This document shows positions 17,527 through 25,824 of a stretch of 47,594 nt of DNA, piece after piece. The stretch is from an uncultured Erysipelotrichaceae bacterium. Its GTDB lineage: Bacteria > Bacillota_I > Bacilli_A > Erysipelotrichales > Erysipelotrichaceae. Both the position numbers and the translations under genes were made by a program. How positions within the stretch are numbered: position 1 is the first letter of the stretch; each line of letters begins with the position of its first letter. The stretch is from assembly GCA_947649125.1 (NCBI GenBank), contig CANSQL010000016.1:1-47594 (forward strand). The letters are read 5' to 3'. The notes beneath the pieces are model-generated. The model did not search any database. It had not been told where the DNA came from and saw only the letters and a program-made list of their open reading frames with translations.

Positions 17527-20253
17527 TTATTTTAATACCGCTGCACAGCGCTCGCATAAACCGTCCTCGGCCTTGCTTGAAGTGATGTTCCAGCAGCGCG
17601 GGCATGTTTGCCCCTCACATGCAGTTACCTTTACCGCACAATTTTCATATTGCGGTAAGCTGTCCTGTGTAAATTCAAGCTTCGATACGATCAGCCATTG
17701 TGCCAGTTGGTTCGGGAACACACGCTCAATCAATTCACGATCCGCATCCTCAACCTTTAACGCAACGCTTGCCTCAAGTGATTTACCGATAATCTTTTCA
17801 CTGCGAGCTTCCTCTAATGCCTTAAAAATATCTCTGCGCAAGGATAATAAGCGTTCCATATCCGTTTTGATTGCTTCCTTATCACTGACCGCCAAAGGCT
17901 TCGCAAATGCACCCAAATGAACGCTTTCCGCCTCTGCATGGAAAATATCATTGATTTCCTCTGCCGTATGCACAAGAATCGGTGCCCACAGTCTCAGCAT
18001 TACATCTACCGCATGATACAGTACGGTTTGTACCTGACGGCGGCGCAGGCTGTCCTTTTTCTCAATGTATAAGATATCCTTCGTATAATCAAGATAATAC
18101 GCTGAAAATTCATTTGTCATTAAATTTGTCAAAAGACTTGTGATATCAGAGAAGCGATATTCCTTATAGGCCTTTTGTACGGCCTCATTGGCTTCATTCA
18201 ACAGCACGATCATATACTGATCGCTTTCGGGAAGCTGATCACTCGCAATTAAATCAGCCTTTGTGAAATCTTCATCATTGATATTCGCCAACAAGAAGCG
18301 GAATGTATTACGCACCTTGCGGTAATTTTCCGAGCATTGCTTCAAGATATCATCGCTCATGGAACAATCCGCTTGATAATCGACACTTGCGGCCCAAAGA
18401 CGTAAAATATCGGCACCGTATTTCTTTGTGATTTCCGCCGGTGCTACGGCATTCCACTGTGATTTGGACATTTTAACGCCCTTGCCGTCCATTACGAAGC
18501 CATGACTCAGCACCTGTTTATAAGGTGCCTGTCCATGCACTGCCGTACCGACGATCAGTGAGGAATTGAACCAGCCGCGATACTGATCGCTGCCCTCAAA
18601 ATAAAGATCTGCCGGATAGCCTAAGCCGCGCTCCATCATCGCTCCCGTATGAGAGGAACCGGAATCAAACCAAACATCCATCGTATCGCTTTCCTTGCGG
18701 AAAATCTGATTCGGCGCAGAAGGATGCGTATAGCCTTCGGGCAGTAAATCCTTTGTTTCCTTTTCAAACCAAATATTAGAGCCGTGCTCCTTAAACAGCG
18801 CCGCAATATGATCAAAGACTTTCTGATCCATGATCGGCGTATCGTCCTCACCGTAGAAAATCGGAATCGGTACACCCCAAGCACGCTGACGTGAAATACA
18901 CCAGTCACCGCGATCGGCAATCATATTATGCATACGCTGCTTGCCCCATGCAGGAATCCAGTCAACAGCATCAATTTCCTTTAACAGCTGATCGCGAATC
19001 TTATCAATAGACGCAAACCACTGGGTCGTCGCTCTGAAGATGATCGGCTTTTTCGTTCTCCAGTCATGCGGATACGCATGTGTAATAAACTCAAGCTTCA
19101 ACAGCGCGCCGATTTCCTCAAGTTTCATCGTTACCGTCTTATTCGCATCCTCGACATACTGTCCGGCAAGCCATTCACCGGCCTCAGGCATCAAGCAGCC
19201 CTTTTCATCGACATTACAATAGGCCTCTAAGTCGTATTTCTGGCCGACAAAGAAGTCATCGGCACCGAAGCCCGGAGCGGTATGAACACAGCCGGTACCT
19301 GCATCGGCCGTAACATGATCGCCTAAAATAATCAATGATTCACGATCATACAGCGGATGCTTTGTCGTAATCATTTCCAATTCGGCACCCTTAAAGGTTT
19401 TTAAGATTTCCTTTTCCTGCAGCTCAAATTTTTCCCACAGTGCATCGACCATATCCTCTAATACGATCAAATTGCCCTTTTCACTTTTCACTAACGCATA
19501 AGTAAACTGCGGATGCAGACAGATTGCCAAATTGGCCGGAATGGTCCAAGGGGTCGTGGTCCAAATAACGAAATTCGCATCTTGATCCAATACGCCTTTT
19601 CCGTCCTTTACCTGAAATTTCACAAAGATAGTCGGGCTTTTCACATCCTTATATTCGATTTCGGCCTCAGCCAACGCCGATTCACTGGACGGAGACCAGT
19701 ATACAGGCTTCAAGCCCTTATAAATCAAGCCATCCATTGCCATCTTACCGAAGATTTCAATCTGATGTGCTTCAAAAACCTTGTCTAAGGTAATATACGG
19801 ATGATCGTAATCACCGATACTGCCGACACTTAAAAAGCCCTTCTTTTGACGTTCAACCTGTTCCAACGCAAAATCATGACACAATGCACGAAACTTAGAT
19901 AACGGCATTTTCTTGCGATCATGTCCCTGCTTCGTGATTGCCGTTTCAATTGGCAGACCGTGTGTATCCCAACCCGGAACATACGGCGTCTGATATCCTG
20001 CCATAAAGTGTGAGCGAACGATCATATCCTTGATGATCTTATTCAACGCATGTCCCAAATGAATGTCACCGTTCGCATACGGCGGACCGTCATGCAGCAC
20101 AAACTTAGGTGCTCCCTCACGCTTTTCTAGCATTTTTTCATACAGCTTTTCTTCCTGCCAACGCTTTTGAATGTTCGGCTCCTTACTTGGTAATTTGCCG
20201 CGCATCTCAAAAGCTGTTTTCGGCATTAACAACGTATCCTTATACTCCATCAT
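17527..20253 (-). CDS. ileS: Isoleucine--tRNA ligase
   Basis: A class I aminoacyl-tRNA synthetase charging tRNA-Ile. It has 908 residues, the bacterial length. The ATP-binding HIGH motif appears as HLGH at 65-68 in PPYANGDIHLGH, and KMSKS appears intact in GVKMSKSQWN. A large editing insert (CP1) lies between, including GCVHTAPGFGADD. The C-terminus has a zinc finger with CPRCW and CERCA. A T-box leader upstream indicates control by uncharged tRNA-Ile. Two adjacent ATGs (20253 and 20250) are possible; AGGAGG is 4 nt from the first and 7 nt from the second, so the second may be used. Confidence 0.97.
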   Translation of the reverse strand: MMEYKDTLLMPKTAFEMRGKLPSKEPNIQKRWQEEKLYEKMLEKREGAPKFVLHDGPPYANGDIHLGHALNKIIKDMIVRSHFMAGYQTPYVPGWDTHGLPIETAITKQGHDRKKMPLSKFRALCHDFALEQVERQKKGFLSVGSIGDYDHPYITLDKVFEAHQIEIFGKMAMDGLIYKGLKPVYWSPSSESALAEAEIEYKDVKSPTIFVKFQVKDGKGVLDQDANFVIWTTTPWTIPANLAICLHPQFTYALVKSEKGNLIVLEDMVDALWEKFELQEKEILKTFKGAELEMITTKHPLYDRESLIILGDHVTADAGTGCVHTAPGFGADDFFVGQKYDLEAYCNVDEKGCLMPEAGEWLAGQYVEDANKTVTMKLEEIGALLKLEFITHAYPHDWRTKKPIIFRATTQWFASIDKIRDQLLKEIDAVDWIPAWGKQRMHNMIADRGDWCISRQRAWGVPIPIFYGEDDTPIMDQKVFDHIAALFKEHGSNIWFEKETKDLLPEGYTHPSAPNQIFRKESDTMDVWFDSGSSHTGAMMERGLGYPADLYFEGSDQYRGWFNSSLIVGTAVHGQAPYKQVLSHGFVMDGKGVKMSKSQWNAVAPAEITKKYGADILRLWAASVDYQADCSMSDDILKQCSENYRKVRNTFRFLLANINDEDFTKADLIASDQLPESDQYMIVLLNEANEAVQKAYKEYRFSDITSLLTNLMTNEFSAYYLDYTKDILYIEKKDSLRRRQVQTVLYHAVDVMLRLWAPILVHTAEEINDIFHAEAESVHLGAFAKPLAVSDKEAIKTDMERLLSLRRDIFKALEEARSEKIIGKSLEASVALKVEDADRELIERVFPNQLAQWLIVSKLEFTQDSLPQYENCAVKVTACEGQTCPRCWNITSSKAEDGLCERCAAVLK

Positions 20254-20270
20254 ATATCCTCCTTTAAATG

Positions 20271-20485
20271 AAAAAAAGCGCCGCTAAAGGACGCATTTCA
20301 TCGTGGTACCACCTTTATTCCCGTCGCCGAAGCGACAGGCACTCATGATCGTAACGGGATCAAACGGATATTTCTACTTGATTCAAAATATCTACTGGGA
20401 AAGTGATGCCGAAGCATGGTTCCTCAAAGTCTTGCACCGACCGACTTCTCTCTGACGATTCCCCATACGTGTACGTCTTTCCTCA
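20271..20485 (-). ncRNA. T-box riboswitch leader of ileS
   Basis: Minus strand carries the near-invariant T-box sequence AGGTGGTACCACGA at 20314-20301. A terminator hairpin (GCGTC / GGCGC plus seven Ts) follows at 20295-20271. Upstream is a stem I with an AGAGAG element and a GGTCGGTGCAA distal loop. An ATC triplet at 20407-20405, just before ACTTTCCCAGTAG, is in the position expected for the specifier and matches isoleucine. Uncharged tRNA-Ile would pair with both specifier and T-box and stabilise the antiterminator, allowing ileS transcription. The 5' end is estimated from the promoter. Confidence 0.93.
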
Positions 20486-20491
20486 TACGTA

Positions 20492-20519
20492 TTTATACTT
20501 CGCGATTTTTATTCAACAA
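20492..20519 (-). promoter_or_regulatory. Possible promoter of the ileS T-box transcript
   Basis: Minus strand TTGTTG (20519-20514), 16 bp, TATAAA (20497-20492), lying inside the last codons of divIVA. Without it the leader would be reached by read-through from divIVA. Confidence 0.5.
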
Positions 20520-20963
20520 ATCCATATCGGGTATCGGCGGGACTTCAAATTCATCCAACGCACGTGACAGCTCCTGAAGCTGTTCATACATATTACCCTT
20601 CAGCTCGCTTGCCTCACTGCCAAGCTTCGCAATATCAAGCAGGATGCTTCGCGCCGTCATCAAGGCTTCCTTCACAATGACATCGGCGTTATGCTGGGCT
20701 GTGTCCACAATCATATTCGCTTCCTTCATTGCCATTCTTGCCATATCGTCCGCCGCTCTTTCCTTTGCGCTCAGGCCGTCAACCACAAACTGATATTTCT
20801 GTTTGATTACATTCAGCTGTTTTTCCACTTCCTCGCTGCGCTGGCGATACATCTCTACTTTTCGGTGCAGCATGGCTGTCTGACTTTCCATTTCGTTAAG
20901 GTAATCATCTACCTGATATCGGTTATAGCCATTTTTCATATTATCGAACAATGGCTTTGCCAT
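20493..20963 (-). CDS. divIVA: DivIVA domain cell-division protein
   Basis: DivIVA recognises negatively curved membrane at poles and septa and recruits partners, including chromosome anchors in sporulation. The 156-residue protein has the family's N-terminal motif (FDNMKNGYNRYQVDDYL) followed by coiled coil to about residue 140. The start at 20963 is preferred because GGAGG lies 8 nt before that ATG. An upstream in-frame GTG overlaps the SD. It closes the sepF-ylmH-divIVA group and is followed by the ileS T-box, as in Bacillus. Confidence 0.92.
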   Translation of the reverse strand: MAKPLFDNMKNGYNRYQVDDYLNEMESQTAMLHRKVEMYRQRSEEVEKQLNVIKQKYQFVVDGLSAKERAADDMARMAMKEANMIVDTAQHNADVIVKEALMTARSILLDIAKLGSEASELKGNMYEQLQELSRALDEFEVPPIPDMDLLNKNREV

Positions 20964-20977
20964 GCACTTCACCTCCG

Positions 20978-21733
20978 TTATTGATAGGTACCTATTTCAA
21001 TTACGATTTTACCCTTACGGCTTATTCGACCCGTTGCGGATATTTGAAATCGGCCAAAGCCGCGAATTGAAACAGTACAATTATTATTGCATAAATAGCG
21101 ACAATCTTCAAGGGGAATCTGATTAACTTTTACACATTTTCCTTGAATCAATGTCTGTGCCTTCGCTCTTGAGCTGTGAATACATGCCGATACGACTGCA
21201 TCAAGGCGCATACTGCTGATGCTTGCCGTATGTGTGATCAGCTGTTGTTCAAACTGTATTTCACCCGCATATTCATAAAATGAAATCGAACAGCGCCCAA
21301 TCATCGTACATTCACGCATTACCAATTCACTGAGCTCACTGCGCACAAAGACAGTGATACACTCCTGCTCGACCAGTAAATCGCCGAGCTGATCACGCGC
21401 AATTCCAAGTCCCGTCAAAGCACCGAGCACATCGCGATGCGTTAATATGCGCTGGCGCGGCTGATAGCTCGCCCTGAGGCAAGTGATCGATAATTGTTCC
21501 TGTGTAAGTTCAAAGGGCGCCATCATCAGTCGTTTTCGCTCTGCCTGTGCATAACCGCCGTCCTCAAACAGAAACAAGCGCTTGCCGACAATACTTTCGG
21601 CGATGCTTAACTCCTGCGGCGTTAAAAAAGGAGTAATGACACAGCGATAGCGGCGCTCGCATTGCTCTATCCAATCCAACACGCGCGCTGCAAACTGCTC
21701 ATTGCCCCGATAATGCTCAAATACCTTGTTCAA
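20978..21733 (-). CDS. ylmH: YlmH family RNA-binding protein (S4 domain)
   Basis: A 251-residue protein with an N-terminal YlmH-specific domain and a C-terminal S4 domain (about residues 180-240: MRLDAVVSACIHSSRAKAQT, then CVKVNQ). YlmH proteins have been associated with ribosome rescue and quality control and with the division cluster. Here it lies 3 bp after sepF and 14 bp before divIVA. No catalytic motif is seen and the function is taken from the family. Confidence 0.9.
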   Translation of the reverse strand: MNKVFEHYRGNEQFAARVLDWIEQCERRYRCVITPFLTPQELSIAESIVGKRLFLFEDGGYAQAERKRLMMAPFELTQEQLSITCLRASYQPRQRILTHRDVLGALTGLGIARDQLGDLLVEQECITVFVRSELSELVMRECTMIGRCSISFYEYAGEIQFEQQLITHTASISSMRLDAVVSACIHSSRAKAQTLIQGKCVKVNQIPLEDCRYLCNNNCTVSIRGFGRFQISATGRISRKGKIVIEIGTYQ

Positions 21734-21736
21734 TCG

Positions 21737-22138
21737 CTATTCTTCCTCGCTGCCTTCCAGCGTGATATTGCCGTGAACACCGATTGTACGCGGCGCACAA
21801 AGAATCACATTATGACCGATTTTCTGAATACTGCCGTCTAAGGCAAACACAACTCCGGTCAAAAAGTCAATCGTACGCTGTGCATAATCACGCTGCAGCT
21901 TATGCAGATTCACAACTGCGGCACGATTTTCCTTTAAACGCTTTGCGACTTCCTCAGCCTCATCAAAGGAACGCGGCTCAAATAAAACCATCTTTGTATC
22001 GGTCGGCACACGATTCACAACCTTTGCTCTCGGTTCTTCATATTCGGAAATTGTAGGTGCTTCACCGTCTTCCACTTCCAAAATTTCATCCTCGTCGATC
22101 GGTGCGACCCATTCTTTAAACTTTTGACTGATTCCCAT
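21737..22138 (-). CDS. sepF: Cell division protein SepF
   Basis: SepF anchors FtsZ to the membrane and arranges filaments in Gram-positive bacteria. The 133-residue protein has an N-terminal amphipathic segment (MGISQKFKEWV), an acidic/proline linker, and the conserved globular FtsZ-binding core (residues 45-125: FDEAEEVAKRLKENRAAVVN, then DFLTGVVFALDG). GGAGG lies about 8 nt upstream of the ATG. It is the first gene of the sepF-ylmH-divIVA group. YlmG, usually between sepF and ylmH, is absent. Confidence 0.93.
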   Translation of the reverse strand: MGISQKFKEWVAPIDEDEILEVEDGEAPTISEYEEPRAKVVNRVPTDTKMVLFEPRSFDEAEEVAKRLKENRAAVVNLHKLQRDYAQRTIDFLTGVVFALDGSIQKIGHNVILCAPRTIGVHGNITLEGSEEE

Positions 22139-22226
22139 GGAAAATTACCTCCTATAAGATAACAGTATTATAGCATGATTCAGCCTTAAGAAAAAGCCTT
22201 AGCGTTATTTTTTCAAAAAAAATCAT

Positions 22227-22247
22227 AAAAAAGCGCTGAATCAGCGC
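22227..22247 (-). terminator. Terminator after ylmC
   Basis: Minus strand GCGCTGA / TCAGCGC hairpin followed by six Ts, 46 nt after the ylmC stop. It separates the sporulation sigma unit from sepF. Confidence 0.85.
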
Positions 22248-22292
22248 CGAAGGAATCGATAAACAATCGAATTGAATAAAATAAACAAGCAG

Positions 22293-22535
22293 TTACAGCA
22301 CCTGAACGATGATTACATCTTCACCGATCTGTACGATATCACTGATTTTTACAGGAATTTCCTCAGTCGGAAACAGCCACGGAAAGCAGCGTTTGATGCA
22401 GTTGGGCGGCTGGGCAACAAACAGCTCCTTGATAACATAATCCTTTTCACTGAAGCGCAGATCGTTTACCCTGCCGATCACCTTGCCTGTTTTCATATCG
22501 ATCACCTGTTTACAATGAAGCTCACTGTATCGCAT
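22293..22535 (-). CDS. ylmC: YlmC/YmxH family PRC-barrel protein
   Basis: An 80-residue PRC-barrel protein (MRYSELHCKQVIDMKTGKVI, GRVNDLRF). YlmC/YmxH proteins are widespread in endospore formers, often next to sigG, and are annotated as sporulation proteins without a known biochemical role. The position right after sigG (44-bp gap) matches Bacillus. The SD is weak (AAGGGTG). Confidence 0.85.
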   Translation of the reverse strand: MRYSELHCKQVIDMKTGKVIGRVNDLRFSEKDYVIKELFVAQPPNCIKRCFPWLFPTEEIPVKISDIVQIGEDVIIVQVL

Positions 22536-22579
22536 ATTCTCACCCTTATCATTCTATGCGGAATATGCCAAAAATAAAC

Positions 22580-23356
22580 CTAGCCGATATGCTTGCGCAG
22601 CGTTGCGATCGCATTTTTTTCCAATCGGGAAACCTGAGCCTGTGAAATTCCCAGCTCCTGTGCGATTTCCGTCTGTGTCTTATCCTCATAATAACGCTTT
22701 TTAATGATATCCATTTCCTTTGCCTTCAGCTCCTTCATGCTTTTTTTCAGAGCCAGTACATTTTCAAGCAATGCGATTTCATCCTTATCATCCTTGATTT
22801 GATCCAATAAATACATTTCGTCACCGTCGCTGTTATAAACCGGCTCAAAGATCGAAATCACCGATTGTACCGAATCAAGTGCATCATTGATATCCTTTTC
22901 CCTCACCTCAAGCTGTTGGGCAAGCCATGCGTTGGTCGGCTCCTTTTGATGCTTATGGATATACTCCTCCTTCAGCTTAAAGGCCTTATAAGCCAAATCC
23001 TTTAAATGCCGAGATACTCGTATCACTTGATTATCGCGCAGATAGCGCTTGATTTCACCCATGATCATCGGTACCGCATAGGTAGAAAAGCGTACCTCAT
23101 GACGTAAATCAAAATTATCGATTGATTTCACCAGACCGATACAGCCGACCTGAAATAAATCGTCCATATTATCACAGCGAGATGAAAAGCGCTGTACAAT
23201 CGAAAGCACAAGCTTTAAATTGCCGTTGATCAGTGCTTCCTTGGCGCTGTAATCACCGTTTTGATAGCGAACAAACAGCTCTTTCATTTCTTTATTCGTG
23301 AGTACGACCAACTGATTGGTATTGATACCGCTGATCGTAACCTTGTAGCGACTCAT
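22580..23356 (-). CDS. sigG: Sporulation sigma factor G
   Basis: Forespore late sigma factor. The 258-residue protein starts MSRYKVTISGINTNQ and aligns along its length with Bacillus SigG. Region 2 holds FQVGCIGLVKSIDNFDL and FSTYAVPMIMGEIKRYLRD. Region 4 ends with ELGISQAQVSRLEK. The start at 23356 follows AAGGAGGA by 7 nt; the seven extra upstream codons would begin with a GTG inside that SD. It is separated from sigE by a terminator, consistent with its own late promoter. No clear sigma-F/G promoter could be assigned by eye. Confidence 0.96.
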   Translation of the reverse strand: MSRYKVTISGINTNQLVVLTNKEMKELFVRYQNGDYSAKEALINGNLKLVLSIVQRFSSRCDNMDDLFQVGCIGLVKSIDNFDLRHEVRFSTYAVPMIMGEIKRYLRDNQVIRVSRHLKDLAYKAFKLKEEYIHKHQKEPTNAWLAQQLEVREKDINDALDSVQSVISIFEPVYNSDGDEMYLLDQIKDDKDEIALLENVLALKKSMKELKAKEMDIIKKRYYEDKTQTEIAQELGISQAQVSRLEKNAIATLRKHIG

Positions 23357-23456
23357 ACATCTTCCTCCTTCACGCACTTTCAGTTTTCCCTTGTCATAAC
23401 CGATTTATGCGTAAGAAGGCCATTAAGAAAAATTTGGCAAAAGGTAGAAATTAAAC

Positions 23457-23480
23457 AAAAAAAGAACGGCGCACCGTTCT
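23457..23480 (-). terminator. sigE terminator
   Basis: Minus strand AGAACGG / CCGTTCT with a 4-nt loop and seven Ts, overlapping the sigE stop. Confidence 0.9.
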
Positions 23481-24177
23481 ACTGCAAATGCTTCATCTGA
23501 ACCTTAAGCTTTGCGATGATTCGCTTTTCCAAACGTGAAATATAAGATTGCGAAATCCCTAAGCGCTGAGCAATATCCTTTTGAGTCAATTCCTCATGTT
23601 CGATTCCGTAGCGCATCTGTAAGATCAAGCGTTCACGCTCCTTCAGACATTTCATCGCCTGCAACAGCTCTCGTTTATTTTCTCTGCGCTCTACCTCTTT
23701 GGTTACGATATCATCATCAGTCCCCATAATATCAGAAAGCAGCAGCTCATTGCCGTCATAATCGATATTCAGCGGTTCATCGAAGGAAACCTCAACCTTA
23801 CGGCGGCTTTTTTTCCGTAAAAACATCAATATCTCATTTTCGATACAGCGCGAAGCATAGGTCACAAGCTTAATATTTTTATCACGCTTAAACGTATTCA
23901 CCGCTTTGATCAGACCGATAGAGCCGATGCTGATCAAATCCTCCATAAAGATCGGATTTGTTTCATAGCGCTTGGCAATATATACGACTAAGCGCAGATT
24001 ATGCTCAATCAAGGTGTTGCGTGCTTCCTGATCGCCGTTTTCCAGCGCAATCAAGGCCTCTGTTTCCGCTTCCTTGCTTAACGGCTGCGGCAATGCATCG
24101 CTGCCTTGAATATAGTAATTCTCACCGCAGGTTCTTTTACGGCGAAATAGGTTGAATAATCGTTTCAAAAGGTTCAT
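23479..24177 (-). CDS. sigE: Sporulation sigma factor E (pro-sigma-E)
   Basis: Early mother-cell sigma factor, made as an inactive precursor and cleaved by SpoIIGA. The 232-residue product begins [16 protein letters not shown], a short basic/hydrophobic pro-sequence, followed by [15 protein letters not shown], where SigE proper begins. Region 2 ([33 protein letters not shown]) and region 4 ([14 protein letters not shown]) are intact. The frame is open for 59 more codons upstream, but these are spoIIGA sequence in another frame. The ATG at 24177 gives the family's normal length and starts 5 bp after spoIIGA. Confidence 0.96.
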   Translation of the reverse strand: MNLLKRLFNLFRRKRTCGENYYIQGSDALPQPLSKEAETEALIALENGDQEARNTLIEHNLRLVVYIAKRYETNPIFMEDLISIGSIGLIKAVNTFKRDKNIKLVTYASRCIENEILMFLRKKSRRKVEVSFDEPLNIDYDGNELLLSDIMGTDDDIVTKEVERRENKRELLQAMKCLKERERLILQMRYGIEHEELTQKDIAQRLGISQSYISRLEKRIIAKLKVQMKHLQ

Positions 24178-24182
24178 TGTTC

Positions 24183-24920
24183 TCACTCCTGTGTCATCAT
24201 ATTTAAATTCAATAATGCCTTGGCTCCCAAAGGCAGCTGCAGCTGCTTCGTAAAATGAATCCAAACCGGATGATAATGGGCATTCCTGATACGAGCCTGT
24301 GCCATATGACATTTTACCTTGCTTTGTCCCTGCATAGTATTCATCACTATCCATTGTATGTGTGCATCCTTGAAATATTCCTCATAGCGACAATCAAGAA
24401 ACAATACCGGAATTCCCTCTTGTGTGATCAGATTTCCGCTGTCTAAGTAGCCCTTGACCTTTATGATTTTATCACTTCCCTTCAGCTCTAAGGAATAAAT
24501 AAAGCTCTGTGAAGCAAGCTCCTGTTTCCAAAAGTAAAACATGCCGAGCCATGAAATGCTCAACAAGCACCAGCAAAGCAGCGGCAGTCTTGTGCTTTCG
24601 ATAAAATATATGCCGAGATGAAAGCTTCCGCCGTACCATACGTAACAGCTGAAGTTGCATAATAAGCGATGGGCCATCATCAACAGCCAGCTTTTCCATT
24701 GATCGTGATAGATCAAGCGAAAAAACAGGGCTTCGATAAATACCGTAAACAGCCATTCCAAGCGATGAAACAGTGTACAGGCCAATAACGGTATCACGGC
24801 ACTGTAGAGAATCACATACCGGTATCGGCAAGGCTTTGCGCTTAAATAAAAGGCTAAGGTACCGGCATTCAACAGAATCAAAAAGCCGGTGAGCCAAGTC
24901 ACTTCCATATAGCTTTCCAC
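24183..24920 (-). CDS. spoIIGA: Sigma-E processing peptidase SpoIIGA
   Basis: An aspartic-type membrane protease that matures pro-sigma-E after a signal from the forespore. About 245 residues: several N-terminal membrane segments (to about residue 145), then a soluble domain with the single aspartic motif YLDSGN. This fits a protease that dimerises to form its active site. The protein is shorter than the Bacillus one (309 residues). The start is set at GTG 24920, with GGAGGAGGG 6 nt upstream; an ATG one base earlier is out of frame, and ATG 24908 is the alternative. It is followed directly by sigE. Confidence 0.88.
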   Translation of the reverse strand: MESYMEVTWLTGFLILLNAGTLAFYLSAKPCRYRYVILYSAVIPLLACTLFHRLEWLFTVFIEALFFRLIYHDQWKSWLLMMAHRLLCNFSCYVWYGGSFHLGIYFIESTRLPLLCWCLLSISWLGMFYFWKQELASQSFIYSLELKGSDKIIKVKGYLDSGNLITQEGIPVLFLDCRYEEYFKDAHIQWIVMNTMQGQSKVKCHMAQARIRNAHYHPVWIHFTKQLQLPLGAKALLNLNMMTQE

Positions 24921-24941
24921 ATGCTTCCCTCCTCCTCTATA

Positions 24942-25016
24942 AGTATAGCGAAGCACACTTGAAAAGCTGTCGAAGCACAGTGATGAAAAAAAAGAAAATG
25001 TGCCGTTATTTCGACA
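24942..25016 (-). promoter_or_regulatory. spoIIG promoter with two Spo0A boxes
   Basis: Minus strand shows TATACT (24947-24942). A 0A-box-like TTCGACA (24974-24968) lies upstream of it; its TCGACA portion doubles as a -35-like element at 20-bp spacing. A second box, TGTCGAA, is at 25016-25010. TGTCGAA is the Spo0A~P recognition core, and the Bacillus spoIIG promoter is a Spo0A-activated sigma-A promoter with an over-long spacer, so the arrangement is coherent. The distal box lies inside the hpf terminator stem. Confidence 0.62.
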
Positions 25017-25022
25017 CATTTT
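24986..25022 (-). terminator. hpf terminator
   Basis: Minus strand AAAATGTG / CACATTTT with further inner pairing, then C and eight Ts. It begins 10 nt after the hpf stop. Confidence 0.85.
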
Positions 25023-25031
25023 ATTGATTAT

Positions 25032-25568
25032 TTATTCTGTTTCGATCAAACCGTAGCCGCGATCATGTCGTTTATAGACAACGGCAATTTCATCCGTTTC
25101 AATATCACGATAGATAAAGAACGAGTGATTCAGCATCTCCATACGCATGATTGCTTCATCAAGCTCCATGCTCTCGGGAGTGATCGTTTTTGTTCTTACG
25201 ACTTCCTCATCGCTTTCCTCAAATTCATCCTCGATAATTTCAGGCTCTACGAATGCCAATGCCAGCTTTTCTTTATTTTTACGGCTTAAGCGTGTTTTCT
25301 GCCGTCTGATTTGATCCTCCAGCTTATCTACCGCTAAATCGATTGCCGCATACAGATCGTCATGAACAACCTCTGCACGAAGCACCGCAAATTTAGTCGG
25401 GATCGTTACTTCAATTTTTTGTTTTGTCGGATATACACGAACAACAACATTAGCGACAACCGATTCATCAATGATGAAGTATTTCTCCAAAAGATTCAGC
25501 TTGGCCTCGATTTTTTCTGCGATTGCCGGGGTAACGGATATGTTCTTTCCGTAAATTTGGACTTTCAT
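25032..25568 (-). CDS. hpf: Long-form ribosome hibernation promoting factor
   Basis: Binds the 30S subunit and dimerises ribosomes into inactive 100S particles under stress. The 178-residue protein has the S30AE/RaiA N-terminal domain (MKVQIYGKNISVTPAIAEKI, to about 105), an acidic linker (EDEFEESDEE), and the C-terminal dimerisation domain (FFIYRDIETDEIAVVYKR). The long form is standard in Firmicutes. A TATAAT lies upstream around 25600 and a clear AGGAGG precedes the ATG. It is monocistronic. A pairing of hpf with the spoIIG promoter through shared terminator/0A-box sequence is noted separately. Confidence 0.95.
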   Translation of the reverse strand: MKVQIYGKNISVTPAIAEKIEAKLNLLEKYFIIDESVVANVVVRVYPTKQKIEVTIPTKFAVLRAEVVHDDLYAAIDLAVDKLEDQIRRQKTRLSRKNKEKLALAFVEPEIIEDEFEESDEEVVRTKTITPESMELDEAIMRMEMLNHSFFIYRDIETDEIAVVYKRHDRGYGLIETE

Positions 25569-25697
25569 GAAAATTCCTCCTTTTATTTACTATTATTATA
25601 ACCTAAAATTTTAGAATAAAAAGGCTATCTTTTCCGTTTGGAATATGATAAACTAATGGTGTATAAGTTTGTTTTTTTACTTAAGAGCGCTCATTAG

Positions 25698-25723
25698 ACG
25701 ATATATGAACATATGTCGTTTTT
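25698..25723 (+). terminator. Terminator-like hairpin in the hpf/DUF1835 intergenic region
   Basis: ACGATATATG / CATATGTCGT, 10 bp with one wobble and a 2-nt loop, then TTTTT on the plus strand. No plus-strand gene precedes it. Together with possible promoter elements near 25635-25670 it could end a very short RNA, or shield the downstream gene from read-through. Confidence 0.5.
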
Positions 25724-25756
25724 CATTTGTGCGTTTTTCAGTGTTTTCTACTTTGT

Positions 25757-25785
25757 TTGACAGTCAGACAAAAAAGTCTTATCAA
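25757..25785 (+). promoter_or_regulatory. Promoter of the DUF1835/DUF3658-like gene
   Basis: TTGACA at 25757-25762, 17-bp spacer, TATCAA at 25780-25785, 39 bp before the chosen start codon. Confidence 0.55.
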
Positions 25786-25824
25786 TGAGGATATAAACGA
25801 ATAACGATGAAAGGAGCGTGTTTT

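Noticed and set aside
24178-24354. A longer SigE starting 59 codons upstream
   Set aside because: The extension lies within spoIIGA in another frame and has no SD. The ATG at 24177 gives the exact family length and pro-sequence.
24921-25019. A longer SpoIIGA starting upstream of 24920
   Set aside because: The added residues cover the promoter and Spo0A boxes and have no SD. The GTG at 24920 has a strong one.
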